Under the pieces are notes generated by a model. That model made no database searches and was not told the origin of the DNA. It saw only the letters and a list, made by a program, of their open reading frames with translations. From Loktanella sp. SALINAS62 (GTDB taxonomy: Bacteria > Pseudomonadota > Alphaproteobacteria > Rhodobacterales > Rhodobacteraceae): a stretch of DNA of 64,000 bases. The stretch spans positions 109,518 through 173,517 of the forward strand of contig NZ_JAAFZU010000012.1 in the NCBI RefSeq assembly GCF_018263905.1, in the 5' to 3' direction. Numbering within the stretch: the first letter of the stretch is position 1; the number at the start of each line of letters is the position of its first letter. Shown here piece after piece: positions 18,420-27,084 of the stretch. The position numbers were made by a program, and so were the translations under genes.

Positions 18420-18435
18420 TTGAACAAGCGTTCAA
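18420..18435. promoter_or_regulatory. inverted repeat TTGAAC-N4-GTTCAA, possible TetR-type operator
   Basis: A perfect 6-bp inverted repeat with a four-base centre, about 115 bases ahead of the acyl-CoA synthetase gene. The geometry resembles operators of TetR-family regulators of fatty-acid genes, which would fit the operon, but no regulator gene is adjacent. Inference only. Confidence 0.4.
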
Positions 18436-18549
18436 AAAAAACATTTGACCGCGCAGCAGGTTCTTATCCAAGATGATCCCAAGGGCGTGCTTGAGGAGGT
18501 GCAGCCCCCGTGAAGGCCGCAAGGCCCGATCCCATGGAGGGCCATCTTG

Positions 18550-20517
18550 ATGAACACCGCCGACCTGGGCCGTGATGTCCGATCAGTGCCGCATTTGCTG
18601 GCGCGCAACGTGGCGCGTCACGGCGGCAAGCCAGCGTATCGCGAAAAGGAATTCGGCATCTGGCAAAGCTGGACCTGGGCCGAAGCCGCGCGCGAAATCG
18701 ACGCGTTTGCGTTGGGTCTGCTGGAACTTGGTGCTGAAGTGGGGGACCACATCGCAATCACCGGGCGGAATCGTCCGTCCCTGTATTGGGCGATGGTCGC
18801 GGCGCAAAAGATCGGCTGCGTGCCTGTGCCATTGTATCAAGACGCCGCTGTCGAAGAAATCGCCTATGCGCTGGACCATTCCGGCGCGCGCTTTGCGGTC
18901 GTGGGCGATCAGGAAATGGTCGACAAACTGATCGACGCGCAAGCCGAAGGCGCGTCGCTGCACCATGTCATCTATCTGGACGGGCGCGGCCTGCGCCGTT
19001 ACGACCACAGCGCGATGAGCAGCTTTGCCGACGTGCAGGACCGGGGGCGGGCCAGTGACCGGCGCGCCGACATGGACGCACTGACAGATGCGCGGACGTT
19101 GGACGATACCTGCGTCATGCTTTACACCTCTGGCACGACGGGTCGGCCAAAGGGCGTGGTGCTGTCCAACCGTAACGTGATCGCGACGTCAAAGAATTCC
19201 GCCGAATTCGATGCGCTGCGCGCCGGCGACGAGGTGCTGGCCTACCTGCCGATGGCATGGGTCGGTGATTTTATCTTTTCCATCGGTCAGGCGATGTGGA
19301 CCGGGTTTTGCGTCAACTGCCCCGAAAGCCCGGACACCATGCTGACCGATCTGCGTGAAATCGGGCCAACCTATTTCTTTGCCCCGCCGCGCGTGTTCGA
19401 AACCCAGCTGACCACCGTGATGATCCGCATGGAAGACGCGGGCCGGATCAAAAAATGGATGTTCGATCATTTCATGGCGCATGCCCGCCGCGTCGGCCCC
19501 GATTTGCTGGATGGCAAATCTGTCGGCCTGTTTGACCGGCTGCGTTACCGGTTGGGCGACATGCTGGTTTACGGTCCGCTGAAAAATACGCTGGGCCTGT
19601 CGCGGGTGCGCGTGGGCTACACCGCCGGGGAAGCAATCGGGCCAGAGATCTTCGATTTCTACCGTTCGCTGGGTATCAACCTCAAACAGCTTTACGGCCA
19701 GACCGAAGCAACCGTTTTCATCACGCAGCAACCCGACGGTCAGGTGCGGTCCGACACGGTCGGCGTGCCGTCCCCCGGCGTAGAGCTGCGGATCGACGAT
19801 AACGGAGAGGTGTTCTACCGCTCTCCCGGCACGTTTGTGTCGTATTACAAGAACCCCGAAAGTACCGCGTCGACCAAGGACCCCGAGGGCTGGGTTGCGA
19901 CAGGTGACGCCGGTTTCATCGAAGACGGCACCGGACATCTGCGGATCATCGACCGCGCCAAGGACGTCGGCAAAATGGCGGACGGTGCGATGTTCGCGCC
20001 GAAATACGTCGAAAACAAACTGAAGTTCTATCCCAACATTCTGGAAGCGGTCGTCTTTGGCGCGGGCCGCGACCGGTGTGTCGCCTTTATCAACATTGAC
20101 CTGAACGCCGTTGGCAACTGGGCCGAACGCAACAACATCGCCTATTCGTCCTATCAGGAATTGTCGCAGCACCCGCGGGTGTTGATGCAGATCGAGGAAC
20201 ACGTGAACGCCGTCAACGCCAGCGTTGCCGAAGACCCGATGCTGGCCGCCTGCCAGATCCACCGGTTCCTTGTGCTGCACAAGGAACTGGACGCGGACGA
20301 CGGTGAAATGACCCGCACGCGCAAGGTGCGCCGCGCGGTCGTGGGCCAAAAATTCGATGACCTTGTCACGGCTCTCTATGACGGGTCATCGACCGTCTAT
20401 ACCGAAACAGAAGTGACCTACGAAGATGGCCGCAAGGGCAAGCTGAAGGCGACGCTGGATATCCGCGACGCCCGCGTCATACCGGTCACAGCCCCCCGGA
20501 TGGAGGCAGCGGAATGA
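18550..20517 (+). CDS. long-chain acyl-CoA synthetase-like AMP-binding protein
   Basis: 655 residues of the adenylate-forming ligase family: AMP-binding P-loop CVMLYTSGTTGRPKGVVLSN (about residues 194-213), LYGQTEAT, and the hinge/second motif TGDAGFIEDGTGHLRIIDRAKD. It activates a carboxylic acid to acyl-CoA with ATP. It heads an operon with a branched-chain amino-acid-type ABC transporter, an arrangement widespread in Alphaproteobacteria, suggesting import and CoA-activation of one acid substrate. The ATG at 18550 follows GGAGGGCCATCTTG; a TTG directly before it is the other possible start. Confidence 0.9.
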   Translation: MNTADLGRDVRSVPHLLARNVARHGGKPAYREKEFGIWQSWTWAEAAREIDAFALGLLELGAEVGDHIAITGRNRPSLYWAMVAAQKIGCVPVPLYQDAAVEEIAYALDHSGARFAVVGDQEMVDKLIDAQAEGASLHHVIYLDGRGLRRYDHSAMSSFADVQDRGRASDRRADMDALTDARTLDDTCVMLYTSGTTGRPKGVVLSNRNVIATSKNSAEFDALRAGDEVLAYLPMAWVGDFIFSIGQAMWTGFCVNCPESPDTMLTDLREIGPTYFFAPPRVFETQLTTVMIRMEDAGRIKKWMFDHFMAHARRVGPDLLDGKSVGLFDRLRYRLGDMLVYGPLKNTLGLSRVRVGYTAGEAIGPEIFDFYRSLGINLKQLYGQTEATVFITQQPDGQVRSDTVGVPSPGVELRIDDNGEVFYRSPGTFVSYYKNPESTASTKDPEGWVATGDAGFIEDGTGHLRIIDRAKDVGKMADGAMFAPKYVENKLKFYPNILEAVVFGAGRDRCVAFINIDLNAVGNWAERNNIAYSSYQELSQHPRVLMQIEEHVNAVNASVAEDPMLAACQIHRFLVLHKELDADDGEMTRTRKVRRAVVGQKFDDLVTALYDGSSTVYTETEVTYEDGRKGKLKATLDIRDARVIPVTAPRMEAAE

Positions 20518-20581
20518 CGATACGACGCTGTTTTCGCTGCGCGAAAAAACGCCCCGCCCGCCATCCCGCAGGAGAACGCGC

Positions 20582-21400
20582 ATGAAGGATATCGCAGACA
20601 GCCATGTCACCGCAGATGGCCGGACCATCGGCGGCGTCCTGATGGATATGCGCGGGATCACGCTGCGCTTTGGCGGTGTAGAAGCGATCAAGGACATCAG
20701 CTTTGACATCCGCGAAGGCGAAATTCGCGCCATCATCGGCCCGAACGGTGCCGGCAAGTCATCCATGCTGAACGTGATTTCCGGTTTCTATAACCCGCAA
20801 GAGGGCGAAGTCTGGTTCCGTGGCGAAAAACGCCCACCGATGAAACCATATCAGGTGGCGCGTCTGGGCATCGCGCGGACGTTCCAGAACATCGCCCTGT
20901 TCGAAGGCATGAGCGTTCTGGACAACATCATGACCGGGCGCCTGACACACATGAAGGCGGGCATGCTGGCGCAGGCGATCTGGACGGGCAAGGCCGAGCG
21001 GGAAGAGACCGAAAACCGTGAAGCCGTGGAACGGATCATCGACTTTCTGGAAATTCAGGCGATCCGCAAAACGCCCGTCAGCCGTCTGCCCTATGGTCTG
21101 AAAAAGCGGGTCGAACTGGCACGCGCGCTTGCCGCCGAACCCAAGCTGTTGCTGCTGGATGAACCCATGGCCGGCATGAACGTCGAGGAGAAAGAGGATA
21201 TGAGCCGTTATATTCTTGATGTGAATGATGAATTCGGCACGACTGTCGCGCTGATCGAACACGACATGGGCGTTGTGATGGATATTTCCGACCGGGTGGT
21301 CGTCATGGATTATGGCCGCAAGATCGGTGACGGCACCCCGTCAGAGGTCCGCAATAATCAGGACGTCATCGACGCCTATCTGGGGGTCGCCCATGACTAA
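20582..21400 (+). CDS. livG: ABC transporter ATP-binding protein, LivG type
   Basis: 272 residues. Walker A GPNGAGKSSMLN (about residue 58), Q-loop region FQNIALFEGMSVLDNIMTG, a divergent signature LPYGLKKRVELARAL, Walker B LLLLDEPMAGMN, and switch EHDMG. The GLKKR variant and the C-terminal GTPSEVRNNQDVIDAYLG tail are characteristic of the LivG branch of branched-chain amino-acid ABC ATPases. Energises the permeases encoded downstream. A GGAGAACGC Shine-Dalgarno precedes the start. The symbol denotes family only; the substrate is unproven. Confidence 0.92.
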   Translation: MKDIADSHVTADGRTIGGVLMDMRGITLRFGGVEAIKDISFDIREGEIRAIIGPNGAGKSSMLNVISGFYNPQEGEVWFRGEKRPPMKPYQVARLGIARTFQNIALFEGMSVLDNIMTGRLTHMKAGMLAQAIWTGKAEREETENREAVERIIDFLEIQAIRKTPVSRLPYGLKKRVELARALAAEPKLLLLDEPMAGMNVEEKEDMSRYILDVNDEFGTTVALIEHDMGVVMDISDRVVVMDYGRKIGDGTPSEVRNNQDVIDAYLGVAHD

Positions 21401-21411
21401 GGAGCACACCA

Positions 21412-22407
21412 ATGTCCGCTGATTTCCTGTATGGGGTCGAGGTTTTGATCAACGGCCTGATGGCAGGCGTGCTTTACGCGCTGGTGGCGCTGGGGTTCGT
21501 GCTGATCTTCAAGGCGTCAGGCATCTTCAACTATGCCCAAGGTGTAATGGCGCTGTTCGCTGCGCTGACACTGGTGGGGGTGATGGAAGGGCAGGTGCCG
21601 TTCAGCCATCTGATAAACGCGACATTCGGCACCAACATCCACCACTTTGGTTGGACCGTACCAGCGTTCCTTGGGATATTGATAACCTTGGCACTGATGG
21701 TCGTGTTCGCATGGGCGGTGCATACGTTCGTGTTCCGGCATCTGGTTGGACAGGAACCGATCATCCTGTTCATGGCGACCATCGGGCTGGCCTATTTTCT
21801 TGAAGGTGTCGGTGACCTGATGTGGGGGTCAGATATCAAGACGCTGGATGTCGGTTTGCCGCAGGGTGGATCGATGTTTGTCGAAAACCTGACCGTGGGT
21901 CTGGGTGGCGAGGATTTCTACGGCTTCTTCATCGACAAACTGGACATGGTCGCCACGCTGGTGGCCATCGTGCTGGTGGGGGCGCTGATCGCGTTTGCCC
22001 AGTATACAAAGCAGGGCCGTGCGATGCGCGCGGTGGCGGACGATCATCAGGCCGCGCTGTCGGTCGGAATTTCGCTGAACTACATCTGGGTATTGGTCTG
22101 GTCGCTGGCGGGCATGGTTGCGCTGGTCGCAGGTATCATGTGGGGCGCGAAATCCGGCGTTCAGTTTTCACTGTCGCTCATCGCGCTCAAGGCGCTGCCT
22201 GTTCTGATGCTGGGGGGCTTTACATCTATTCCCGGTGCCATTGTCGGCGGGCTGATTATCGGGGTCGGGGAAAAGCTGTTTGAATACATCGTGGGGCCGA
22301 TGATCGGCGGGGCGACAGAGACATGGTTTGCCTATGTGCTTGCGCTGATTTTCCTGGTGTTCCGCCCGCAAGGCCTGTTCGGGGAGAAGATCATTGAAAG
22401 GGTTTAG
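21412..22407 (+). CDS. livH: branched-chain-type ABC transporter permease, LivH type
   Basis: 331 residues with about eight membrane segments. The N-terminus LINGLMAGVLYALVALGFVLIFKASG and FNYAQGVMALF are LivH hallmarks, as is GGFTSIPGAIVGGLIIGVGE near the C-terminus. It follows livG by 11 bases with an AAGGAGCAC ribosome site. It has a periplasmic-side insertion around residues 55-80 (MEGQVPFSHLINATFGTNIH). The last codons overlap the small membrane gene that follows. Confidence 0.92.
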   Translation: MSADFLYGVEVLINGLMAGVLYALVALGFVLIFKASGIFNYAQGVMALFAALTLVGVMEGQVPFSHLINATFGTNIHHFGWTVPAFLGILITLALMVVFAWAVHTFVFRHLVGQEPIILFMATIGLAYFLEGVGDLMWGSDIKTLDVGLPQGGSMFVENLTVGLGGEDFYGFFIDKLDMVATLVAIVLVGALIAFAQYTKQGRAMRAVADDHQAALSVGISLNYIWVLVWSLAGMVALVAGIMWGAKSGVQFSLSLIALKALPVLMLGGFTSIPGAIVGGLIIGVGEKLFEYIVGPMIGGATETWFAYVLALIFLVFRPQGLFGEKIIERV

Positions 22408-22579
22408 CACGATCAAAACCGCCAAAAGCGGTCTGATCATCGCATGTCTGGGTGCGATAAGCTGCGCGGTTTTTGCTGTGCTGGCCATTCAGGAACAATC
22501 GCTGTTGCTGCTGACGGGTGCCGCCGCAGGCGCATTCTACGGCAAGGTCGGTTTCCTGCGTTACAAAGAGGGCGACTGA
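22394..22579 (+). CDS. small two-helix membrane protein between livH and livM
   Basis: 61 residues starting with TTG at 22394, preceded by GGGGAGA. It overlaps the livH stop by 14 bases and ends exactly one base before the livM ATG (TGAATG), the arrangement expected of a real, translationally coupled gene. Two hydrophobic stretches (SGLIIACLGAISCAVFAVLAI and LLLLTGAAAGAFYG) and a charged tail YKEGD. No known family. It may be a small accessory subunit of the transporter; the call rests on context and codon pattern only. Confidence 0.6.
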   Translation: MKGFSTIKTAKSGLIIACLGAISCAVFAVLAIQEQSLLLLTGAAAGAFYGKVGFLRYKEGD

Positions 22580-23656
22580 ATGCTGTATCGTGAAGCCGGC
22601 GATTTCAAGACGACTTACAAGGCGGACAGCCAGACCTTTCCCATCGCGTTCGACCGGTGGCGGTATTGGGCGGTGCTGGCGGTTGCATGGCTGGTCATCC
22701 CGTTTTTCATCAATGATTACTGGGCCAACGCCATTCTGGTGCCGTTCCTGATCTATGCGATCGCGGCCATCGGATTGAACATCCTGACGGGCTATTGCGG
22801 TCAGGTCAGTCTGGGCACGGGCGGGTTCATGGCGGTGGGGGCCTACGCCGTTTACAAACTGATGACGGTTTTCCCGGATGTGTCGATGCTGGTGCATATC
22901 GTGCTGGCAGGCGCGATCACGGCTGTCGTCGGCGCGCTGTTCGGTCTGCCGTCACTGCGGATCAAGGGGTTCTATCTGGCGGTGGCGACACTGGCGGCGC
23001 AGTTCTTTCTGGTCTGGTTGTTCAACAAGGTGCCGTGGTTTTACAACTATTCAGCATCTGGTCAGATCAGCGCGCCGGAGCGGTTTGTGTTTGGACAGGC
23101 CGTCACGGGGGCAAATACCGCACCTGCTGCGCAATACCTGATCTGCCTGCTGTTCGTGACGATCTGCGCGATCCTGGCCCGAAACCTGACGCGCGGCACG
23201 ATTGGGCGGTCGTGGATGGCGATCCGTGACATGGATATCGCGGCGGAAATCATCGGTGTTGATCCGCTCAAGGCAAAACTGACCGCGTTTGCCGTGTCGT
23301 CGTTCTTTATCGGCATTTCCGGCGCGCTGTTCTTTGCCGTCTATCTGGGTGCTGTGGAGGTGGGCGAGGCGTTCGGCATCAACAAGTCGTTCCTTGTGCT
23401 GTTCATGTGCATCATCGGTGGGCTTGGCAGTATCTTTGGCAGCTTTGCTGGGGCGGCGTTCCTTGTGTTGCTGCCTGTCGCACTCAAGGTGCTGGGGGCC
23501 GATGTGCTGGGCTGGCCGACGCAGATCGTCAGCCACCTGCAACTGGTGTTCGTGGGCGGGCTGATCATGTTTTTCCTGATCAAGGAACCGCACGGATTGG
23601 CGCAGCTTTGGCGTCTGACAAAGGAAAAACTGCGGCTTTGGCCGTTTCCATATTAG
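22580..23656 (+). CDS. livM: branched-chain-type ABC transporter permease, LivM type
   Basis: 358 residues, multi-spanning. LivM landmarks: LIYAIAAIGLNILTGYCGQVSLGTGGFMAVGAYA (about residues 58-91, given in parts), the cytoplasmic coupling segment RSWMAIRDMDIAAEIIGVDPLKAKLTAFAVSSF, and FMCIIGGLGSIFGSFAGAA. A long extracytoplasmic loop (WFYNYSASGQISAPE) lies mid-protein. Pairs with the LivH-type permease to form the membrane channel. Confidence 0.92.
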   Translation: MLYREAGDFKTTYKADSQTFPIAFDRWRYWAVLAVAWLVIPFFINDYWANAILVPFLIYAIAAIGLNILTGYCGQVSLGTGGFMAVGAYAVYKLMTVFPDVSMLVHIVLAGAITAVVGALFGLPSLRIKGFYLAVATLAAQFFLVWLFNKVPWFYNYSASGQISAPERFVFGQAVTGANTAPAAQYLICLLFVTICAILARNLTRGTIGRSWMAIRDMDIAAEIIGVDPLKAKLTAFAVSSFFIGISGALFFAVYLGAVEVGEAFGINKSFLVLFMCIIGGLGSIFGSFAGAAFLVLLPVALKVLGADVLGWPTQIVSHLQLVFVGGLIMFFLIKEPHGLAQLWRLTKEKLRLWPFPY

Positions 23657-23731
23657 GTGCGCTGCGAGGAGGCAGCCCACTTGACCATCGACCGGGGAAC
23701 ACCCCGGCGCATCACCACTGGGAGGAAAACC

Positions 23732-25015
23732 ATGAAAACTTCGACTTTTACGGCAGCGGCGATTGCCGGCCTGTTGGCTGGCAGCGCGGCGACGGCAGAC
23801 CTTGTCATTCCTGATCTGTCCTATCGCACGGGCCCCTATGCCGCAGGCGGCATCCCGTTTTCGGACGGCTATCAGGATTATTTCAACCTGTTGAACGCCC
23901 GTGACGGCGGGATCGGCGGCGAACCGGTGCGCATTATCGAATGCGAAACCGGCTACAACACCGAAAAAGGTGTGGAATGTTACGAATCGACCAAGGGCGA
24001 AGGCGCGCTGGTCTATCAACCGCTGTCCACGGGCATCACGTACCAGTTGATCCCCAAAGCGACTGCCGATGGCATTCCGCTGCACACCATGGGTTACGGC
24101 CGGACGTCGGCCGCCGATGGTGAAGTGTTCAACTGGGTATTCAACTACCCCGCGAACTATTGGGATGCGGCATCGGTCGCGGTGAACTACCTGATTGACG
24201 AAAACGCCGGTGATCTGTCGGGCAAGACCATCGCACTGGTCTATCATGACAGCGCCTATGGCGCGGAACCGATCCGCACGCTGGAAGAACTGTCTGCAAA
24301 GCACGGCTTTGACCTAAGCCTGTTTCCCGTCACACCGCCGGGACAGGAACAGAAATCGACATGGCTGCAAATCCGCCGCGAACGTCCCGATTACGTCGTG
24401 ATGTGGGGTTGGGGTGTGATGAACCAGGTCGCGATTCAGGAAGCGGCCAACATCAGCTTTCCAATGGAAAACTTCATCGGCAACTGGTGGGCCGGGGCGG
24501 AACATGACGTGACACCGGCAGGTGCGGCGGCAGACGGATACAAGTCGCTGAACATGAACCGGGTGCAGGATTACCCCGTGCTGGACGAAATCCAAAGCCT
24601 TGTCGTCGATGCAGGAAACGCCGCGGGTGACGGCAACAATCTGGGCAAGGTGCTGTATGTACGTGGCATGTATGCCGCCATGCTGGCCGCCGAAGCGATT
24701 GCAAAAGCGCAGGAAATCCACGGTGTATCCGACATCACCGCAGCCCAGATGCGTGAAGGCATGGAAGCGCTTGAACTGACAGAAGCGCGGATGGCCGAAC
24801 TGGGCATGGCGGGCATCGGGCCAGAGTTTTCGGTATCGTGTGAAGACCACGGTGGATCGGGCGGTGGTCTGGTCCAGCAGTGGAACGCATCGGAAGGCGT
24901 CTTTGTCCCGCTGACCGACTTTATCGCGCCCGACGACGAAGTCATCACGGCGCTGGTGGCCGAAGATGCTGCAGCCTTTGCTGCGGAAAACAACATCACG
25001 CCGGGCTGCATGTAA
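23732..25015 (+). CDS. ABC transporter periplasmic substrate-binding protein (Peripla_BP_6 type)
   Basis: 427 residues with a signal peptide (MKTSTFTAAAIAGLLAGSAA, cleavage near TADL). The mature protein is a type I periplasmic-binding fold of the branched-chain amino-acid family: SYRTGPYAAGGIPFSDGYQDY, GYNTEKGVECYE, ALVYHDSAYGAEP, WGWGVMNQVAIQEA and an unusual FIGNWWAGAEHDV. Many Trp/Tyr in the ligand lobe and the adjoining acyl-CoA ligase suggest a carboxylic or aromatic acid rather than leucine, but this is inference. The start at 23732 follows GGGAGGAAAACC; a 25-codon extension upstream is improbable. Confidence 0.9.
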   Translation: MKTSTFTAAAIAGLLAGSAATADLVIPDLSYRTGPYAAGGIPFSDGYQDYFNLLNARDGGIGGEPVRIIECETGYNTEKGVECYESTKGEGALVYQPLSTGITYQLIPKATADGIPLHTMGYGRTSAADGEVFNWVFNYPANYWDAASVAVNYLIDENAGDLSGKTIALVYHDSAYGAEPIRTLEELSAKHGFDLSLFPVTPPGQEQKSTWLQIRRERPDYVVMWGWGVMNQVAIQEAANISFPMENFIGNWWAGAEHDVTPAGAAADGYKSLNMNRVQDYPVLDEIQSLVVDAGNAAGDGNNLGKVLYVRGMYAAMLAAEAIAKAQEIHGVSDITAAQMREGMEALELTEARMAELGMAGIGPEFSVSCEDHGGSGGGLVQQWNASEGVFVPLTDFIAPDDEVITALVAEDAAAFAAENNITPGCM

Positions 25016-25025
25016 GCCGCGTGTT

Positions 25026-25050
25026 CGGGCGGCCCGTTCCGGGCCGCCCG
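25026..25050 (+). terminator. strong intra-operon hairpin between the binding-protein gene and livF
   Basis: Perfect 11-bp GC stem CGGGCGGCCCG / CGGGCCGCCCG (25026-25036 with 25040-25050), loop TTC, followed by ATTTAT. Its position suits partial termination or mRNA 3'-end protection, giving more binding protein than ATPase. Confidence 0.75.
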
Positions 25051-25075
25051 ATTTATGAGTATTTTTGGCAAGATG
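25051..25075. repeat. intergenic repeat tail (TATTTTTGGCAAG core)
   Basis: ATTTATGAGTATTTTTGGCAAG follows the GC hairpin. Its reverse complement contains CTTGCCAAAAATA, which recurs inside bchY at 48332-48344. Hairpin plus this tail resembles repeats scattered between genes in Rhodobacteraceae (from general familiarity). Confidence 0.5.
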
Positions 25076-25090
25076 ATGCAGGGGCGCACC

Positions 25091-25918
25091 ATGCTGGACA
25101 CGACCGACACCGCGACAGAGACCCTGTTAGAGGTCAACAACATCGAGGTGATCTACAATCATGTGATCCTTGTGCTGAAAGGTGTGTCCCTGAAGGTGCC
25201 AAAGGGCGGCATCACGGCACTGCTGGGTGGCAACGGTGCGGGTAAAACCACAACGCTGAAGGCGATATCCAACCTGCTGCAATCCGAACGCGGCGAAGTG
25301 ACCAAAGGGTCGATCCTGTATCGCGGTGACCGGGTGCAGGATCTGACGCCGACCGATCTGGTAAAGCGTGGCGTCATTCAGGTGATGGAAGGTCGGCACT
25401 GTTTTGAACATCTGACCATCGAAGAAAACCTGATGACCGGTGCCTATACGCGCCGCGATGGTTCGGGTGCTGTCAGTGCCGACCTGGAGTTGGTTTATAA
25501 TTACTTTCCGCGCCTGCGGGAACGGCGTCGCAGTCAGGCTGGCTATACCTCTGGCGGGGAACAGCAGATGTGCGCGATTGGCCGCGCCTTGATGTCACGG
25601 CCCGAAACAATCCTGCTGGATGAACCGTCGATGGGGCTGGCACCGCAACTGGTCGAGGAAATCTTTGGTATCGTCAAAGATCTGAATGAACGTGAAGGTG
25701 TGTCGTTTCTGTTGGCCGAACAGAACACCAACGTGGCGCTGCGGTTCGCGCATCATGGCTATATCCTTGAATCCGGCCGTGTCGTCATGGAAGGGCCCGC
25801 GCGGGAATTGCGCGAAAACCCTGACGTAAAAGAATTCTATCTGGGCATGTCGGACGAAGGCCGCAAAAGCTTTCGTGATGTGCGCAGCTATCGGCGTCGC
25901 AAGCGGTGGCTTGCCTGA
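25091..25918 (+). CDS. livF: ABC transporter ATP-binding protein, LivF type
   Basis: 275 residues from the ATG at 25091, chosen because CAGGGGCG stands ahead of it and upstream ATGs (25055, 25076) lie in the repeat tail after the hairpin. Walker A GGNGAGKTTTLK, Q-loop VMEGRHCFEHLTIEENLMTGA, signature TSGGEQQMCAIGRALM, Walker B ETILLDEPSMGLAPQLVEEIF, switch LLAEQNTN: all typical LivF. The C-terminus is longer than usual (EFYLGMSDEGRKSFRDVRSYRRRKRWLA), a basic tail also seen in ATPases of acyl-CoA-ligase-linked clusters. Completes the transporter. Confidence 0.9.
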   Translation: MLDTTDTATETLLEVNNIEVIYNHVILVLKGVSLKVPKGGITALLGGNGAGKTTTLKAISNLLQSERGEVTKGSILYRGDRVQDLTPTDLVKRGVIQVMEGRHCFEHLTIEENLMTGAYTRRDGSGAVSADLELVYNYFPRLRERRRSQAGYTSGGEQQMCAIGRALMSRPETILLDEPSMGLAPQLVEEIFGIVKDLNEREGVSFLLAEQNTNVALRFAHHGYILESGRVVMEGPARELRENPDVKEFYLGMSDEGRKSFRDVRSYRRRKRWLA

Positions 25919-26030
25919 GTGCGGTCAATTATTGCTTTGCTTAAATGGTTTTAGAAACTTTATTCCGGCATTCGCATTCTCCCTGCAGGTGACAGCAACG
26001 GCTGTCCGCAACCTGAAAGGGAATGAAACT

Positions 26031-26504
26031 ATGAAAACGATGACCATTCTAAGCGGTGCAAGCGCCATCGCTATGTCCTGCGCCGCAGCACCCGCATTTG
26101 CGGCGGCCCATACCGGCAACGCCATGATGGTATGCGACGAATTCCTGGCGCTGGCCCCTGCCGATCAGGAAGCTGGCGCACAGACGCTGGCAGACGCGGG
26201 CCGTGACAACGCCATGTCCGAAGATGCCATGTCAGATGACGCCATGTCAGACGACAGCGCGTCCGACACCTCTGGCGAGAGCGACGACATGGCCACGGAC
26301 GTGTCACCGGACGCATCCGCATCGGACGATGGGTCTTTGTCGACCGACAGCGAAGGATCGGACAGCGACACATCGGACAGCGACGGATCGGATGACGAAG
26401 AGTCCGACAGTGCGATGGAATCGGGCGGTTCCGACATGCAGCAGTCCGATATGGTGCTTGCACTTGTGACGATCTGCACCAACACGGCCAGCGCCGCGAA
26501 CTGA
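26031..26504 (+). CDS. secreted acidic protein, HdeA-like motifs split by a Ser/Asp linker
   Basis: 157 residues with a signal peptide (MKTMTILSGASAIAMSCAA, cleavage near AFAAAHT). The mature part starts with VCDEFLALAPADQEAGAQTL and ends with MVLALVTICTNTASAA; these flanks match the pattern around the two disulfide cysteines of HdeA/HdeB acid chaperones. Between them lie about 75 residues made almost wholly of Ser, Asp, Glu, Ala, Met and Thr, including a threefold AMSxD repeat. HdeA prevents aggregation in an acidic periplasm, but family membership here is inferred from short motifs. Start preceded by AAAGGGAATGAAACT. A paralogous gene follows 78 bases later. Confidence 0.6.
   Translation: MKTMTILSGASAIAMSCAAAPAFAAAHTGNAMMVCDEFLALAPADQEAGAQTLADAGRDNAMSEDAMSDDAMSDDSASDTSGESDDMATDVSPDASASDDGSLSTDSEGSDSDTSDSDGSDDEESDSAMESGGSDMQQSDMVLALVTICTNTASAAN
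26211..26255 (+). repeat. three 15-base in-frame tandem repeats
   Basis: GCCATGTCCGAAGAT, GCCATGTCAGATGAC and GCCATGTCAGACGAC follow each other, encoding AMSED-AMSDD-AMSDD inside the acidic linker. The unit is a multiple of three, so copy-number changes would keep the frame. Confidence 0.9.
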
Positions 26505-26582
26505 TCTGTCGGTGCAGCCATTGGCGGCATCCGGTTTCGGTCGGGTGCCGCCAGTATCATACCTTGCAACGGGATACTTACG

Positions 26583-26969
26583 ATGAATAGCACGACATTG
26601 GCCGCGGCTTGCGCGGCGCTGACGACTTTCACCATGCCTGCCGTGGCACAGACGATCGACACCGGCGCGGGCAATCCGACGCTGACCTGCACGCAGTTTC
26701 TTGAACTGGATGCGGATGCGCAGATCGACGCGGTCGCCAACTTGTCGACGGTCGGGTCTGACACGATGCCCCCACCGGACGCCGGGGTGGACAGCGGTGC
26801 GGTCGGGTCAATGACATCGTCCGATGACGCGGCATCCCCGGATGATACCGCGACGGCGACCGAAAACGCCGAACCGGGTGCGGATAATATGGGCACCGAA
26901 GCAGAGGTGTCTGACGCCATGGTGCGGGCCATGGTCAACATCTGCCGCAACAGCGCAGAGCCGGCCTGA
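26583..26969 (+). CDS. secreted acidic protein, second HdeA-like paralogue with shorter linker
   Basis: 128 residues, signal peptide MNSTTLAAACAALTTFTMPAVAQ. After cleavage it reads LTCTQFLELDADAQIDAVANL, then a Ser/Asp/Ala/Pro/Thr-rich stretch of about 55 residues, then DAMVRAMVNICRNSAEPA. The paired motifs CxxFLxL and (V/M)xxxVxIC parallel those of the preceding gene, so the two are probably paralogues differing mainly in the linker. The 78-base gap between them contains a GGCGGCATCC / GGGTGCCGCC stem (26523-26562 region) without a T-run. Function unknown; an acid-stress periplasmic chaperone is one hypothesis. Confidence 0.6.
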   Translation: MNSTTLAAACAALTTFTMPAVAQTIDTGAGNPTLTCTQFLELDADAQIDAVANLSTVGSDTMPPPDAGVDSGAVGSMTSSDDAASPDDTATATENAEPGADNMGTEAEVSDAMVRAMVNICRNSAEPA

Positions 26970-27084
26970 CCCTGACGCGGTATCCGCTGACAGCGGGGCG
27001 ATATTGAATAGCGCCCCGCACCGCCCCTAGCTTTCGATTGTCCAGAGCGTCAGACTAAGCACGACCTGGACAGGAGAAAGCGCG

